A stretch of 64,000 nucleotides of DNA from an uncultured Flavobacterium sp. (GTDB taxonomy: Bacteria > Bacteroidota > Bacteroidia > Flavobacteriales > Flavobacteriaceae). Positions within the stretch are counted from its first letter, which is position 1. The number at the start of each line of letters is the position of its first letter. The position numbers and the translations under genes were made by a program. Shown here one piece after another: positions 1-11,490 of the stretch. A model generated the notes under the pieces. That model saw only the letters and a list, made by a program, of their open reading frames with translations, made no database searches and was not told the origin of the DNA. The DNA is taken from assembly GCA_947632215.1 (NCBI GenBank), contig CANROJ010000003.1:1-64000 (forward strand), read 5' to 3'.

Positions 1-30
1 AAAGTGCACTTTTCTGGGGCATGTTCTATT

Positions 31-1140
31 TTATTGGTTAACTAAAGTATATAATGCAAAACTCCCTAGCCAATGACTACCCATATAGTCATCTTCACTA
101 ATGTTTGCAAATGCACTGTGAAAAGATTCCCTTGCAATAGATCTCAAATTTGCCGCAACTCCAGGTGTTTTCTTGGCTATAGCTTCCAAACAAGTGGCGC
201 GAGAAAAATTAAGCCCATCTAAATGAACTAAGTGTCCATCTGTTCGATCGCTTACTTTAGCAACCTGTATTGAAAAATCAGGATTATAGATTTCGGGTAA
301 AAAATTACTTAGCCAACCCTGAAACTCAGGCTCAGAAAGGACCTCACTCATCAACTTAGCTTCTTGTAAACAAGGAGATAAAAAATCATGTCCACTTGGT
401 TCAAAGGATAAGTTACATCCTTTATCTTGTAAATACAACCTCTTAGAAGTCTCAACTAGGAGTTCTTCGAAATCTCTTAGCTCCATTTTTCGGGCGTAAT
501 CTAATGCCATAGATAAACCAAAGGCAGTGTTATCGTGAGTACCTGTTCGTATGGGGTAATTTAATTTAGGCAAATACTCCATATATCGCTCTACAAAAAC
601 ATCTGCTAAAGGCTCGAGAATAATGCTCCATCTCTTTGCATCTTGATCTTTCCAAAAAGAAAGACTTTTATGAAGTTCTAAAAACCATGCCCAACCATAG
701 GTACGTTCAAAGTTTCTATTATAAGGCTGCTGAAAAAACTCCAATTCTACAGCTAAATTTTCCTGAGTTATTAACTTATTTAAACGCTCTCTTATCAGTC
801 CTTGACTATCAATTTGAGGAAATCTTTGTAAAATAGTTACGATTGACCAAAAACCATGTACAGAGGAATGCCAGTCAAAGCATCCATAAAAAATTGGACG
901 AAGCTCAATAGGTGATTTTAAATCAGCATTGCTATCCAACACTTGGCCAAGTTTATTGGGATATTCTAATTCTATACATCCTAAGGGTAAGTCAATAATC
1001 TTTTGAGCACTCTGTAAGCTTAGTTCTAGGGGATTTTCATGTTCAAAACTATCGTTTTCTCTGGTACCCTGACTAGATTGTGTTTGACATCCATAAAAAA
1101 TACTAGAAAAAACAATTAATATAAATAGATTCTTATTCAT
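31..1140 (-). CDS. DUF2891-like lipoprotein
   Basis: 369-aa ORF with lipoprotein signal (IVFSSIFYGC); motifs such as FYGCFDWHSSVHG and GTHDNTAFGL resemble the DUF2891 family. Confidence 0.7.
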   Translation of the reverse strand: MNKNLFILIVFSSIFYGCQTQSSQGTRENDSFEHENPLELSLQSAQKIIDLPLGCIELEYPNKLGQVLDSNADLKSPIELRPIFYGCFDWHSSVHGFWSIVTILQRFPQIDSQGLIRERLNKLITQENLAVELEFFQQPYNRNFERTYGWAWFLELHKSLSFWKDQDAKRWSIILEPLADVFVERYMEYLPKLNYPIRTGTHDNTAFGLSMALDYARKMELRDFEELLVETSKRLYLQDKGCNLSFEPSGHDFLSPCLQEAKLMSEVLSEPEFQGWLSNFLPEIYNPDFSIQVAKVSDRTDGHLVHLDGLNFSRATCLEAIAKKTPGVAANLRSIARESFHSAFANISEDDYMGSHWLGSFALYTLVNQ

Positions 1141-1292
1141 CAGAAATAAAGATTAGTTAATATCCACTAAAAGTACATAATTCCTTTCTATAAAACTCGA
1201 GATTTACAACATTGAGCTATTAACATTTCATACCAACCCATAAAGAAATAACCACTAACTAGCTTAAACTTATAAAAAAATAGCTGGTTCTT

Positions 1293-1322
1293 TTGATTTC
1301 ACTTTAACAAAAACTATTTTTG
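1293..1322 (+). promoter_or_regulatory. Bacteroidota-type promoter (TTG-N19-TATTTTTG)
   Basis: TTG 1293-1295, 19-nt spacer, TATTTTTG 1315-1322; matches TTG-N17-23-TAnnTTTG. Confidence 0.55.
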
Positions 1323-1354
1323 AATTATCTATCTCAATTAAAATTTATACTCTT

Positions 1355-1915
1355 ATGAAAAAAACCACCTTACTCCTACTTATATTACTTAGTGTTTTTT
1401 TCACAAACTGTACTAATCACCCTCTTACCGAACAACAGGCTTATGAAGCTGTAGAACACTATTTAGAGCATAACCCTGTATACGAATCTGCAGGTTTTAT
1501 CATGGGAAAAATGCTTTTAAGAAAGTCAAAAGATCAAGCCTTAATAAAGACCTACTTAGACTTACAACAGCAAGGTTATATGACTATATCACATCAAGAT
1601 AACCATAAAAAGCGGTTGGCCACAGATACGATCTGGACAGCCAATCTAACTTTAACCTCAAAAGCTGACCCTTATGTAGTCAAATTAAGAAACGATCGTT
1701 TTTTAATAAAAACTATTTTATATAAAGTAACTAAAGACAGCGATCTTCAAATTATTAATAAAAATAAAAGAACTGCAACAATCTCGATACTACTATTTAA
1801 AGAAAAAAGTCCTTTTTATAACTTTAAATTAGAAAAGCCTTCTCGTGATATATACATAGAAAAAAAATACAAACTAAGATTCAATACACAACAGACCTGG
1901 GAGGTGATTCCTTAA
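1355..1915 (+). CDS. hypothetical lipoprotein
   Basis: 186-aa ORF, lipobox LLSVFFTNC; consensus promoter upstream at 1293-1322. Confidence 0.7.
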   Translation: MKKTTLLLLILLSVFFTNCTNHPLTEQQAYEAVEHYLEHNPVYESAGFIMGKMLLRKSKDQALIKTYLDLQQQGYMTISHQDNHKKRLATDTIWTANLTLTSKADPYVVKLRNDRFLIKTILYKVTKDSDLQIINKNKRTATISILLFKEKSPFYNFKLEKPSRDIYIEKKYKLRFNTQQTWEVIP

Positions 1916-2100
1916 ACTAATTAATTATCAATGCCTTTAACAAAATATTACTAGAAGAAAGTATTTGAATAGCATTATATATCTTTTTCTTTACTACTTA
2001 AATAGGTACCTTTGAGCTTCTAATTTTTTTACAAAAAAATGCACAGAATTATATGAAGATCTCTCTTATTTACATTAAATCCTTTTAATCTCACCTAATT

Positions 2101-2364
2101 ATGTCTCTACCTTCTTATACACATAAAGCACTAATGCTTATAGCCATAGCGGCCTTGAGTTCTTGTCAAGAAAAACCTACTACTGACCAAAACAAAAGGA
2201 CAAAGAATTCTAATTCTAAAAGTGTAAGTATACCAATGCATGGAACAAAGCAAAACAGTTCATCTTCCACCAATCAAAGCTTTAAAGAGCAACAACAACA
2301 AATAAAAGAAGCCTTTAACAATAGTCAAGATACTGTAGAAACAAAGCAAACATTACAACAGTAA
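2101..2364 (+). CDS. small Q/S/N-rich lipoprotein
   Basis: 87-aa ORF with lipoprotein signal (LIAIAALSSC) and a low-complexity polar tail. Confidence 0.5.
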   Translation: MSLPSYTHKALMLIAIAALSSCQEKPTTDQNKRTKNSNSKSVSIPMHGTKQNSSSSTNQSFKEQQQQIKEAFNNSQDTVETKQTLQQ

Positions 2365-2521
2365 ACAAATCCTTTACTAAAAAGAACTTTTCAAGGCTAA
2401 TACTTATCTTATTATTTGCTGCCAGAAAAAGGCGTTTTAAAATAAAGTAATAGTATTCCAACAGATATGCTTATTTTTGCATAAATATTGAAATCTTTTT
2501 TTGAAAAACCTCAATTGATTT

Positions 2522-4582
2522 ATGATACAAGATCCTAAAAGATACACACTAACGGCTGCCTTACCTTACACAAATGGTCCTATTCACATTGGACACTTAG
2601 CAGGGGTATATGTACCAGCTGATATATATGCACGTTTCTTACGTCTTCAAAATAAAGACGTAGCTTTTATATGTGGAAGTGACGAACATGGAGTTGCCAT
2701 TTCTATGAAAGCTAAAAAAGAAGGAATTACACCACAACAAGTGATAGATAAATACAATGGAATTATTAAACAATCTTTTGTAGATTTTGGTATTTCTTTT
2801 GATAACTACTCACGTACTTCCTCTTCTATACATCATCAAACAGCATCTGAATTCTTCACTAAACTGTATAGTGATAATAAATTTATTGAAGAAGTAACTG
2901 AACAACTATACGACAAAGAAGCTCAACAGTTCTTAGCTGATCGCTTTGTAATTGGTACATGTCCAAAATGTGGTAATGAAGAAGCTTATGGAGACCAATG
3001 TGAAAAATGTGGTACCTCTTTAAATGCGACTGATTTGATTAATCCCAAATCAACGATAAGCGGTTCAGAACCAATTCTAAAATCAACTAAACACTGGTTT
3101 TTGCCTTTAGATCAATATGATGCTTTCATACGTGAATGGATTTTAGAAGGACACAAAAACGATTGGAAAACTAATGTATACGGTCAAGTAAAATCTTGGA
3201 TAGAAGATGGATTAAAACCCAGAGCTGTAACTAGAGACTTAGACTGGGGAATACCAGTTCCTGTAGAAGGAGCTGATGGTAAAGTTTTGTATGTATGGTT
3301 TGATGCACCTATTGGATATATCTCTTCTACTAAAGAGTGGGCTCAAAACAAAGGAATTGATTGGGAACCATATTGGAAAGATAAAGACACTAAATTAGTT
3401 CACTTTATTGGTAAAGATAATATAGTATTCCACTGTGTTATATTCCCTGCAATGTTAAAAGCAGAAGGAAGCTATATTTTACCAGATAACGTACCTGCAA
3501 ATGAGTTCTTGAATTTAGAAGGAAATAAACTTTCCACATCTAAAAATTGGGCTGTATGGTTACACGAATACTTAGTAGACTTCCCAGGTCAACAAGATGT
3601 CCTAAGATATGCTTTAACCGCAAATGCACCAGAGACAAAGGATAATGACTTTACTTGGAAAGATTTTCAAGCCAGAAACAACAACGAATTAGTAGCTGTA
3701 TTTGGAAACTTTATCAATAGAGTAGTTGTTTTAACAAATAAATATTACCAAGGAATTGTTCCTCACCCTGCATCTTTAACACAAGTAGATATTGACACTC
3801 TGACAGAACTAAGAGCGTACCCAGCTGTAATTGAAAGTTCAATTCAAAGATACAGGTTCCGTGAAGCACAAATGGAGATGATGAATGTGGCTCGTTTAGG
3901 AAACAAATATCTAGCAGACGAAGAGCCATGGAAAATAATAAAAGAAAATCCAGAAAGAGTACAAACTCAAATGTATGTTGCCCTACAAATTGCAGCTGCA
4001 TTAAGTGCACTTTGTGAGCCTTTCTTGCCCTTTACAGCAGCAAAATTAAAAAGCATCTTAAATATAGAGAATACTATTAGTTGGAATAATGTTGCATCGG
4101 ATAAAGCTTTACTTGCGCCAGAACACACCATTGGACAACCAGAATTATTATTTGCTAAAATAGAAGACGAAGCAATTGAAAAACAATTACAACGTCTAGA
4201 GGATTCTAAAAAAGCTAATATTGCTGCCTTAAAACAAACCGAACCTCAAAAAGAACAAACAACTTTTGATGATTTCACAAAGCTCGACCTACGTGTAGGA
4301 ACAATTCTAGAAGCAGAAAAAATGCCTAAAGCAAACAAACTTCTAGTTTTAAAAGTAGACACAGGTTTAGATGTAAGAACAATAGTATCTGGAATTGCAG
4401 AGCATTTTACACCAGAACAAGTCATTGGTAAAAAAGTAACTGTTCTAACAAACTTAGCTCCTAGAAAACTAAGAGGTATAGAAAGTGAAGGAATGATCTT
4501 AATGACAGAAGATAAAGACGGAAAACTAGTTTTCGTAAATCCTGACAAGGATAACGTAGATAACGGTTCCACTATCAATTAA
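2522..4582 (+). CDS. metG: methionyl-tRNA synthetase
   Basis: [18 protein letters not shown] signature, CPKCG...CEKCG zinc motif, KLSTS motif, C-terminal tRNA-binding domain. Confidence 0.97.
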   Translation: MIQDPKRYTLTAALPYTNGPIHIGHLAGVYVPADIYARFLRLQNKDVAFICGSDEHGVAISMKAKKEGITPQQVIDKYNGIIKQSFVDFGISFDNYSRTSSSIHHQTASEFFTKLYSDNKFIEEVTEQLYDKEAQQFLADRFVIGTCPKCGNEEAYGDQCEKCGTSLNATDLINPKSTISGSEPILKSTKHWFLPLDQYDAFIREWILEGHKNDWKTNVYGQVKSWIEDGLKPRAVTRDLDWGIPVPVEGADGKVLYVWFDAPIGYISSTKEWAQNKGIDWEPYWKDKDTKLVHFIGKDNIVFHCVIFPAMLKAEGSYILPDNVPANEFLNLEGNKLSTSKNWAVWLHEYLVDFPGQQDVLRYALTANAPETKDNDFTWKDFQARNNNELVAVFGNFINRVVVLTNKYYQGIVPHPASLTQVDIDTLTELRAYPAVIESSIQRYRFREAQMEMMNVARLGNKYLADEEPWKIIKENPERVQTQMYVALQIAAALSALCEPFLPFTAAKLKSILNIENTISWNNVASDKALLAPEHTIGQPELLFAKIEDEAIEKQLQRLEDSKKANIAALKQTEPQKEQTTFDDFTKLDLRVGTILEAEKMPKANKLLVLKVDTGLDVRTIVSGIAEHFTPEQVIGKKVTVLTNLAPRKLRGIESEGMILMTEDKDGKLVFVNPDKDNVDNGSTIN

Positions 4583-4585
4583 TAT

Positions 4586-4615
4586 AATAAGGCCATCCTA
4601 AAAGGTGGCCTTATT
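4586..4615. terminator. bidirectional intrinsic terminator between convergent metG and aldo/keto reductase
   Basis: AATAAGGCCA...TGGCCTTATT inverted repeat. Confidence 0.8.
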
Positions 4616-5571
4616 TACTTTATATAATCACTTGCGTTATTAAGTATATCTAAATCCGCAGCATCTAAGGTTAATTCCGTAGACTTGATAATACTTTCTA
4701 AGTGTGTCTTACTTGTTGCACTAACAATGGCAGTCGAAATACATTCTCTAGTAAATTGCCAAGCCACAGCAATTTCTGCCTGGTTAACCTTATGTTTGTT
4801 AGCCACCTGAGATAAAGCGCTTAATATATCCCTACCCCTAGTTGTAAAATAGTCTTTTAGCATTTCTTCACGCTTGACACCCTTAATTTGGGCTAGCTCA
4901 GTATACTTACCACTTAAAAAACCACTTGCAAGAGCAAAATAACTCATTACAGCCATGTTTTGTTCCTTAGCCATACTTTGATACTGTGTCTCAAACTTAA
5001 TCCTGTCATAAAGATTATAAAGAGGCTGCAGCACGCTATAAGAATACCATCCATGAGCATAAGACAACTCATTGGCTGAGACTACTCTTTGCGCACTAAA
5101 ATTTGAAGCCCCTAGATAACGAACTTTACCCTGTACAACACAATCGTTAAATGCATGCATAGTTAATTCTTGCTTACAACCAAGATCATCATGATGAGCA
5201 AAGTAAAGATCTATATAATCGGTGTTTAGACGCTTTAAAGAGGCTTCCAAATTGGTGCGAATATCTTGTGGAGTTAAACCTCTTTCCATTCCTTTAAAAG
5301 CACCCCCAACCTTAGTAGACAAAAGAACTTTATCTCTTTTGTTCGATTGTTTCAACCATTTTCCAATAATCCTTTCAGACTCCCCTCCACTATTTCCTTG
5401 ACCCCAATGTGAATAATTATTTGCTGTATCTATAAAGTTCAGTCCCTTATCATAAAGCAAATCTAACATGTATAGCGACTCACGTTCATCTAGAGTCCAT
5501 CCAAATACATTTGCACCGAAACACACCTTCGGAACCATTAAATCCGTTGTACCTAATTTATAATAGTGCAT
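4615..5571 (-). CDS. aldo/keto reductase
   Basis: AKR fold motifs: NFIDTANNYSHWGQGNSGGESERIIGKWLK, LSTKVGG, YIDLYFAHHDD. Confidence 0.93.
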   Translation of the reverse strand: MHYYKLGTTDLMVPKVCFGANVFGWTLDERESLYMLDLLYDKGLNFIDTANNYSHWGQGNSGGESERIIGKWLKQSNKRDKVLLSTKVGGAFKGMERGLTPQDIRTNLEASLKRLNTDYIDLYFAHHDDLGCKQELTMHAFNDCVVQGKVRYLGASNFSAQRVVSANELSYAHGWYSYSVLQPLYNLYDRIKFETQYQSMAKEQNMAVMSYFALASGFLSGKYTELAQIKGVKREEMLKDYFTTRGRDILSALSQVANKHKVNQAEIAVAWQFTRECISTAIVSATSKTHLESIIKSTELTLDAADLDILNNASDYIK

Positions 5572-5630
5572 TACAGTAAGCTTTTAGAATTACCTATAAA
5601 GATACATCTAAAGGATTATTAGAAAAATAA

Positions 5631-5661
5631 AAAAGCGGCAATCTTAAAGATTACCGCTTTT
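5631..5661 (-). terminator. intrinsic terminator downstream of TonB receptor
   Basis: AAAAGCGGcAATCT-TAA-AGATTaCCGCTTTT hairpin. Confidence 0.75.
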
Positions 5662-5683
5662 AAATATATATTATACTCTTTTA

Positions 5684-8485
5684 TTAGAAGTTATAACGTA
5701 AAGAAAGATTCCATGTTCTACCTACTCCGAACATTACTTCGTTTCTTACATCGATACCTTTCCAAGTTGTAGATGTCTCAGTAGTCTCGATATTTGTACG
5801 AGCTGTTGAAATGTAAGTCGTGTCAAACACGTTATTAACGTTAACTCTCATTACAAGAGAATTTGCCTTATCTCTTCCTACAGGTAAACGGTAAGAAGCA
5901 CCAGCATCAACTAAGTTAAATGCAGGTAATTTCATAGATCCTGCTTTTCCTCTATCTGAAGCTCCATCAACGTTTAAAGTACCGTAGTAATTATCGTTAT
6001 ATCTCCAGTTAGCATCAACTTTAAATCCTTGCGTAATTTCGTAGTTAGCACCTAAATTTACGATTAATTGTGGAGCACCACCAACTTTAGCACCTTTAAT
6101 GTATAAAGTTTTAGTTTCTAATTCTCCATTTTGATTATAGATAGGAGTATTATCATCCTCGTTGTAATAAGTACCAGTTACGTCAGAATCATATTTCCAA
6201 TCTCCCCAAGAGAAAGATCCAGTAATATTTAATCTATCAAGTGCGTTATAAACGAAATCCATTTCCACACCAGAGTGAACTTGCTCAACACCAACAAGAG
6301 TTGCGTACCCGTTAACAGTAGTACCCGCATTATCAAATCTTCCAGTAGCACGTACCACTCTATCTTTCCAAGAAGTTCTGTATAAGTTAACGTTAGCTCT
6401 TAATCTTTCAGCTCTTAACCCATAACCTAATTCAAGTCCGAAAACCTTCTCATTAGTTAAGCTAGGATTTACCGTGTTAGTATTGTTTAAATAAACTCCA
6501 TTATTCATAAATGGCTGACGAGAGAAATATCCAGAGTTAACAAATACATTATGAATATCATTAATATTATAGTTAATTCCTCCTTTTATACTTCCTCCAG
6601 AAATACTTTTCCAGTTAGTTTTATATTCAGCAGCTCCTTCTGCAGTTGAACGATCGTAGTTAAAGTAATCAACTCTTTGCATCCACTGATTAGAGATAGA
6701 TCCTTGAGCAAACACAGATAATCCTTCATTAGAATATTCTACTTGTCCAAAACCTCCTAACCATTTAACGTTACCGTCGTTGTCATATCCTACTTTTTCT
6801 CTATTATTCCATTGTGCAAATGGATTTAATGTAGCATGAGCAGGGTAAACGCTATTTACGATGTAATGTTGTCTTCCGTTATTCTTGTTATTATTAACAA
6901 CATAACCTTGACCTCCCATTAAATTATCAATCGTTTGGAAGTGGTAACCTTTATAAATACGTCCATCTAAACCAAAATCAACTGTCCAGTTTTCATTTAC
7001 TTTAGCGTTCATGTTAATAACTGTTCCGTACCAGTCATGTGAGTTAATAGAAGAGCGTCGAGCCCAACCACCTTCTCTAGCTTTTGTGCTATTGTTAAAA
7101 GCTGAAATATAGTATCCCTGTGGAGCACCATCAAATGGTGAGCGAGATGTGTTATGAGTATTACCCCAATCTGCAATCGTCTCTCCTCTGTTCCAAGCTG
7201 CAATATCATCAAAACGCATATGACCATTAGCATCTCTTACCTCAGTACCGTAGTCTCTGTAACCATTTGGTCCACCACCAATTGTTCCAGTTCCTCCACC
7301 ACGTCCCCAAGAACCATATACTACAGCTCCTAAAGTCCATGTTTCATCGATATTAAAATCGTAGTTTAAAGAAGCAACAGGTTTGTTATAGTAGTTACTC
7401 TTAAAGTTAAAACGATCTCCGTTGTAAAATCCTGTATCAGGGTTGAAATGTTTATTAATTCCACCATTGTTCCACATTTGGTGATTTGCAATAGACACTG
7501 AAGTTGAACGTTGGTCGTGATTTTGTTTTGCACCTGTGAAAGTGAACTGGAAGTTATGACGCGTATCTTTAGATTGGTAACCTAAACCAATATAATAGTT
7601 GATAGCTTCAAATGCAGTTCCTTCAACATATCCGTCTCCTTGAGTATAACCCAATAAAACAGAAGCTGAAAGTCCATTCTCTAAAATTCCAGTATTATAA
7701 GATCCAACTGTTTTAAGGTAACCATTATTACCAGTACCTACCGAAACACTTCCTCCTGGACGTGTATCTGAAGTTCTAGTTAAAATATTAATAGTTCCTC
7801 CAACAGATGAGATTGCAATTTTAGAAGAGCCTAATCCTCTTTGTACTTGCATTGCAGTGGTAACGTCTGATAGACCTGCCCAGTTAGACCAGTACACAGC
7901 TCCACCTTCCATATCGTTAACAGGCATACCGTTAATCAATACTGCAACGTTTCTCTGATCGAATCCACGAATATTAATGTTAGAATCTCCAAAACCTCCA
8001 CCGCCTTTAGATGCGTAAACTGAAGGTGTTGTGTTTAAAATTTCAGGAAACTCTTGAGAACCAAGCTTTTCTTGAATTTCTGCAGCTCTAATTGTAGAAA
8101 CAGCTACAGGTGTTTGACGATCTTTTGCAACGTCTGCAACTCCCATAATAACAATATCATCTAACATATTCTCATCTGTAGATAATGTAATTGTTCCTAG
8201 GTGTGCAATCTTCTGTTCGTTTACTGTATAAGCAACCGTACGAGAATTGTAACCAACAAAAGAGATAACTACTTCTCCCTTAGGTTCAGAAACATTCAAT
8301 TCAAACTCACCATCTAAGCCGGTAGAAGTTCCAATTTGTGTTCCTTTTACTAGTATTGTTGCACCAGGTAGACCTTCTTGGTACTCCCCATCAACGATGA
8401 CACCAGTAACTTTGTTTTGTGAAAGTGCGAATGTCGTAGTAAAAACCATTACTGCGGTAAGCATCCAGTTCTTCAAGTTTCTCAT
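5684..8485 (-). CDS. TonB-dependent receptor with N-terminal carboxypeptidase-regulatory-like domain
   Basis: Signal peptide, GVIVDGEYQEGLPGATILVKGTQIGTSTGLDGEFEL, plug domain, C-terminal RYNF beta strand. Confidence 0.93.
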   Translation of the reverse strand: MRNLKNWMLTAVMVFTTTFALSQNKVTGVIVDGEYQEGLPGATILVKGTQIGTSTGLDGEFELNVSEPKGEVVISFVGYNSRTVAYTVNEQKIAHLGTITLSTDENMLDDIVIMGVADVAKDRQTPVAVSTIRAAEIQEKLGSQEFPEILNTTPSVYASKGGGGFGDSNINIRGFDQRNVAVLINGMPVNDMEGGAVYWSNWAGLSDVTTAMQVQRGLGSSKIAISSVGGTINILTRTSDTRPGGSVSVGTGNNGYLKTVGSYNTGILENGLSASVLLGYTQGDGYVEGTAFEAINYYIGLGYQSKDTRHNFQFTFTGAKQNHDQRSTSVSIANHQMWNNGGINKHFNPDTGFYNGDRFNFKSNYYNKPVASLNYDFNIDETWTLGAVVYGSWGRGGGTGTIGGGPNGYRDYGTEVRDANGHMRFDDIAAWNRGETIADWGNTHNTSRSPFDGAPQGYYISAFNNSTKAREGGWARRSSINSHDWYGTVINMNAKVNENWTVDFGLDGRIYKGYHFQTIDNLMGGQGYVVNNNKNNGRQHYIVNSVYPAHATLNPFAQWNNREKVGYDNDGNVKWLGGFGQVEYSNEGLSVFAQGSISNQWMQRVDYFNYDRSTAEGAAEYKTNWKSISGGSIKGGINYNINDIHNVFVNSGYFSRQPFMNNGVYLNNTNTVNPSLTNEKVFGLELGYGLRAERLRANVNLYRTSWKDRVVRATGRFDNAGTTVNGYATLVGVEQVHSGVEMDFVYNALDRLNITGSFSWGDWKYDSDVTGTYYNEDDNTPIYNQNGELETKTLYIKGAKVGGAPQLIVNLGANYEITQGFKVDANWRYNDNYYGTLNVDGASDRGKAGSMKLPAFNLVDAGASYRLPVGRDKANSLVMRVNVNNVFDTTYISTARTNIETTETSTTWKGIDVRNEVMFGVGRTWNLSLRYNF

Positions 8486-8553
8486 TGTAAAAGTGTATGT
8501 GATAAATTATTTTCGATGCAAATGTACAAAAATCTCCTTTGCTAATATTATGC

Positions 8554-8580
8554 CAATGTTAAATTTTTAATTTAACATTG
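8554..8580 (-). terminator. hairpin downstream of pgi (possible terminator or mRNA 3' stabiliser)
   Basis: Perfect CAATGTTAAAT-TTTTA-ATTTAACATTG inverted repeat; no long U-tract follows. Confidence 0.45.
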
Positions 8581-8605
8581 TTAGCCCCAACACAATTTTA
8601 ACATT

Positions 8606-10216
8606 TTACCTTGCTAAAAAGTGGTTCAATAAAAACGTTGTGCTACCATCGTGTTTACCTATGCTTTTTGTACTTATTTCCTTCTGAATATTCTTTGCCA
8701 AAACCTTCCCATATTCCACGCCAAATTGGTCGAAACTATATATATTCCAAAGGATTCCTTGGACATAAGTCTTGTGTTCATATAGAGCTACTAACATCCC
8801 TAAACTCTGAGGAGTTAAAGCGTCAATCAACAGAGTATTCGAGGGTTTATTTCCTTCAAAATCTCTAAAGTATTTTAACATTTCCAGCTCATCATTTGCC
8901 ACCATTTCCCCACTTTTTCCGTTGAGTAATGCCTCAGTTTGACCGAAAAAATTACTCATTAAGATGTCGTGATTCGAATTTTTTGCGTAAAACGGCTTAA
9001 TAAAGCCAATAAAATCCACTGGAACAACTTTAGTTCCTTGGTGAAAAAGTTGAAAAAAGGCATGTTGAGCAGATACTCCAACTTCTCCCCAGATCAATGT
9101 TCCAGTCTGATAATTTACTGGAAAACCATCTCTATTTTTATCCTTACCATTACTTTCCATAATCATTTGCTGTAAATGGGCAGGAAACTTACTTAACAAT
9201 TCGCTATAAGGTACAATTCCTTCTGTCTCGTAATTATAAAAATTATTGTACCAAATACTCAATAACCCCATTATGACAGGCATATTTTTTTCAAATGGTG
9301 CCTCTTTAAAATGTTGATCCATTGCATAAGCGCCTTTTAGCAAATCCTCAAAGTTATCAAAGCCAACTGCTAACGAAATAGACAAGCCAACGGAGCTCCA
9401 TAAAGAAAAACGTCCTCCAATGTAATCCCACATTGGAAAAATATTCTCAGGTAACACTCCAAATTTAACAGCTTGCTCTATAGCAGCGCTTACCCCTACA
9501 TAATGTGCTGAAAGATTTCCATTTAGACTAGCCTCTAACCAAGATTTCAACTTGTTTGCATTAGCAATGGTCTCTTGTGTAGTAAATGTTTTAGATACTA
9601 TTAAAACCAAAGTAGTTGCAGGATTTAAATCCTTTAAAACCGAATAAAGGTAATCGTCGTCTATATTTGAAATATAGTGTACTCTCAAATCATTGCGATA
9701 GTTAGCCAGTGCCTCAACAATCATTTTAGGTCCTAAATCTGATCCACCAATTCCTAAATTTACTATATCGGTGAACTTCTCATTAGTACTACTGCGATAT
9801 TCACCAGATAGAACAGCATTGGTAAAGGTTTTAATTTTTTGTCTTGCTTGGCAGACTCCTTCCATTACATTAACTCCATCTACATAAAGATCTGTACTTC
9901 CAGAAAAATCTCTTAAAGCAGTATGTAAAACAGCCCTATCTTCAGTAACATTAATCTTGGCGCCATTAAACAACTTGTCAATAGCATCTCTTAGCCCAAC
10001 CTCATGACCAAGTTGTATTAGTAAATCAAAGGTTTCCTGAGTAATCTTATTCTTAGAATAATCCAAAAGAAAAGATTCCATTTGTAAATGAAACTTTTGA
10101 GCTCTATCGGAATCAGAGGCAAACAAATCTTGCATCTGTACGAATTCCATGTCATTAAAATGCTTGCGCAATGCACTCCAAGCACTTGTAGTGGATGGAT
10201 TAATATTTTTCAACAT
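8606..10216 (-). CDS. pgi: glucose-6-phosphate isomerase
   Basis: VNLGIGGSDLGPKM, VSKTFTTQETIANA, PVDFIGF, FDQFGVEYGKVLA motifs. Confidence 0.97.
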   Translation of the reverse strand: MLKNINPSTTSAWSALRKHFNDMEFVQMQDLFASDSDRAQKFHLQMESFLLDYSKNKITQETFDLLIQLGHEVGLRDAIDKLFNGAKINVTEDRAVLHTALRDFSGSTDLYVDGVNVMEGVCQARQKIKTFTNAVLSGEYRSSTNEKFTDIVNLGIGGSDLGPKMIVEALANYRNDLRVHYISNIDDDYLYSVLKDLNPATTLVLIVSKTFTTQETIANANKLKSWLEASLNGNLSAHYVGVSAAIEQAVKFGVLPENIFPMWDYIGGRFSLWSSVGLSISLAVGFDNFEDLLKGAYAMDQHFKEAPFEKNMPVIMGLLSIWYNNFYNYETEGIVPYSELLSKFPAHLQQMIMESNGKDKNRDGFPVNYQTGTLIWGEVGVSAQHAFFQLFHQGTKVVPVDFIGFIKPFYAKNSNHDILMSNFFGQTEALLNGKSGEMVANDELEMLKYFRDFEGNKPSNTLLIDALTPQSLGMLVALYEHKTYVQGILWNIYSFDQFGVEYGKVLAKNIQKEISTKSIGKHDGSTTFLLNHFLAR

Positions 10217-10219
10217 TAT

Positions 10220-11461
10220 CTATTTCTGAGTAAATTTAGTTTTAATAACTTCATCTAATTCCAACTTCAAAGAAGATATATGCTCTTTATAGGCTGGAAT
10301 ATCTTTTTTATCCATTGGATCTGAATTTGGTAAGACTTGGGACAGTGGATCTACTTGTACTCCATTCTTCCAAAATCTATAACAAACATGAGGTCCAGTG
10401 GCTAATCCTGTACTACCTACAAGTCCAATGGTCTGACCTTGATTAACATATTGACCTTTCTTTACAAGAATCTTTGACATATGTAAATACTGGGTAGAAT
10501 AAGTACCATTATGTCTGATTTTCACATAATTCCCATTTCCTGCAGTATAACCTGCGCGTTCAACAACACCAGAGGCTGTAGCCATAATTGGTGTACCAGT
10601 TGGAGCGGCGTAATCCGTCCCATTATGTGCTTTCCATGTTTTTTGAACAGGATGAAAGCGCTTTTTCGTATATCTAGAAGTAATTCTAAAAAACTCTAAC
10701 GGAGCCTTTAAGAACATACTTTTCATTGGTCTACCTTCCTCATCATAATATTCTGTACCTTGACTGCCAGGTCTTTGATATGGGAAAGAATACAGATCTT
10801 TTCCTCTATGGTTAAAATAGGCCGCTTCTATTTTTGATATACCTACGTATACGGTATCGTTAATATATTTCTCTTGAATAGTCACAGCAAATTTATCCTC
10901 TGGTTGTAACTTAAAAAAGTCGATAGACCACGCAAAAATCTGTGACATTCGTACAGCTAAAGCCTCTTCTGCCCCTTCTTTATTTAAACTAGCAGACAAT
11001 GATCCATCTATATTTGAAGCAATGGTACGTCTTTTTAACGTAACGGGATAAGTTTTAGTGTAAGCGCGTACAGAATCGCGTAAATCTACAACTTGATAAC
11101 CCGATATATTTGGATGATAAATAAATGCAGCTAGTTTATCTTGATTTTTATATTTGACCAAACTATAGGGCTTTCCTACCCTAATGTTCTTAACATTTAT
11201 CGTATCATTTACTTTCTCTACAATAGAATGAATCTGGCCGGGAGTTAAATTATTTTGACTGAAAATCTTCCCTAAACTATCGCCGTTTCTAATGGTATCC
11301 TCCACAACTTCAAAATCGTTAAGACTAAATCCATATACCTCAGCTACTATCTCTGGAGAGTGATCCATGTCTATTTCTAATTCGCTAGAATTCTCTTGGG
11401 TTTGTTTTTTGCAAGAACCAATAGTTAAAGCAACTAAAAATATAATTATAATTTGTTTCAA
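10220..11461 (-). CDS. M23-family metallopeptidase (LytM-type) lipoprotein
   Basis: Lipoprotein signal; HNGTDYAAPTGTPIMATASGVV...YSTQYLHMS...GLATGPHVCYRFW. Confidence 0.93.
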   Translation of the reverse strand: MKQIIIIFLVALTIGSCKKQTQENSSELEIDMDHSPEIVAEVYGFSLNDFEVVEDTIRNGDSLGKIFSQNNLTPGQIHSIVEKVNDTINVKNIRVGKPYSLVKYKNQDKLAAFIYHPNISGYQVVDLRDSVRAYTKTYPVTLKRRTIASNIDGSLSASLNKEGAEEALAVRMSQIFAWSIDFFKLQPEDKFAVTIQEKYINDTVYVGISKIEAAYFNHRGKDLYSFPYQRPGSQGTEYYDEEGRPMKSMFLKAPLEFFRITSRYTKKRFHPVQKTWKAHNGTDYAAPTGTPIMATASGVVERAGYTAGNGNYVKIRHNGTYSTQYLHMSKILVKKGQYVNQGQTIGLVGSTGLATGPHVCYRFWKNGVQVDPLSQVLPNSDPMDKKDIPAYKEHISSLKLELDEVIKTKFTQK

Positions 11462-11490
11462 AACTTCTCTTTTATTATTTGACTGTTATT

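Noticed and set aside
636-836. 66-aa plus-strand ORF
   Set aside because: Lies entirely antisense inside the DUF2891-like gene; no domain signature
4246-4578. 110-aa minus-strand ORF inside metG
   Set aside because: Antisense shadow ORF of a strongly conserved gene
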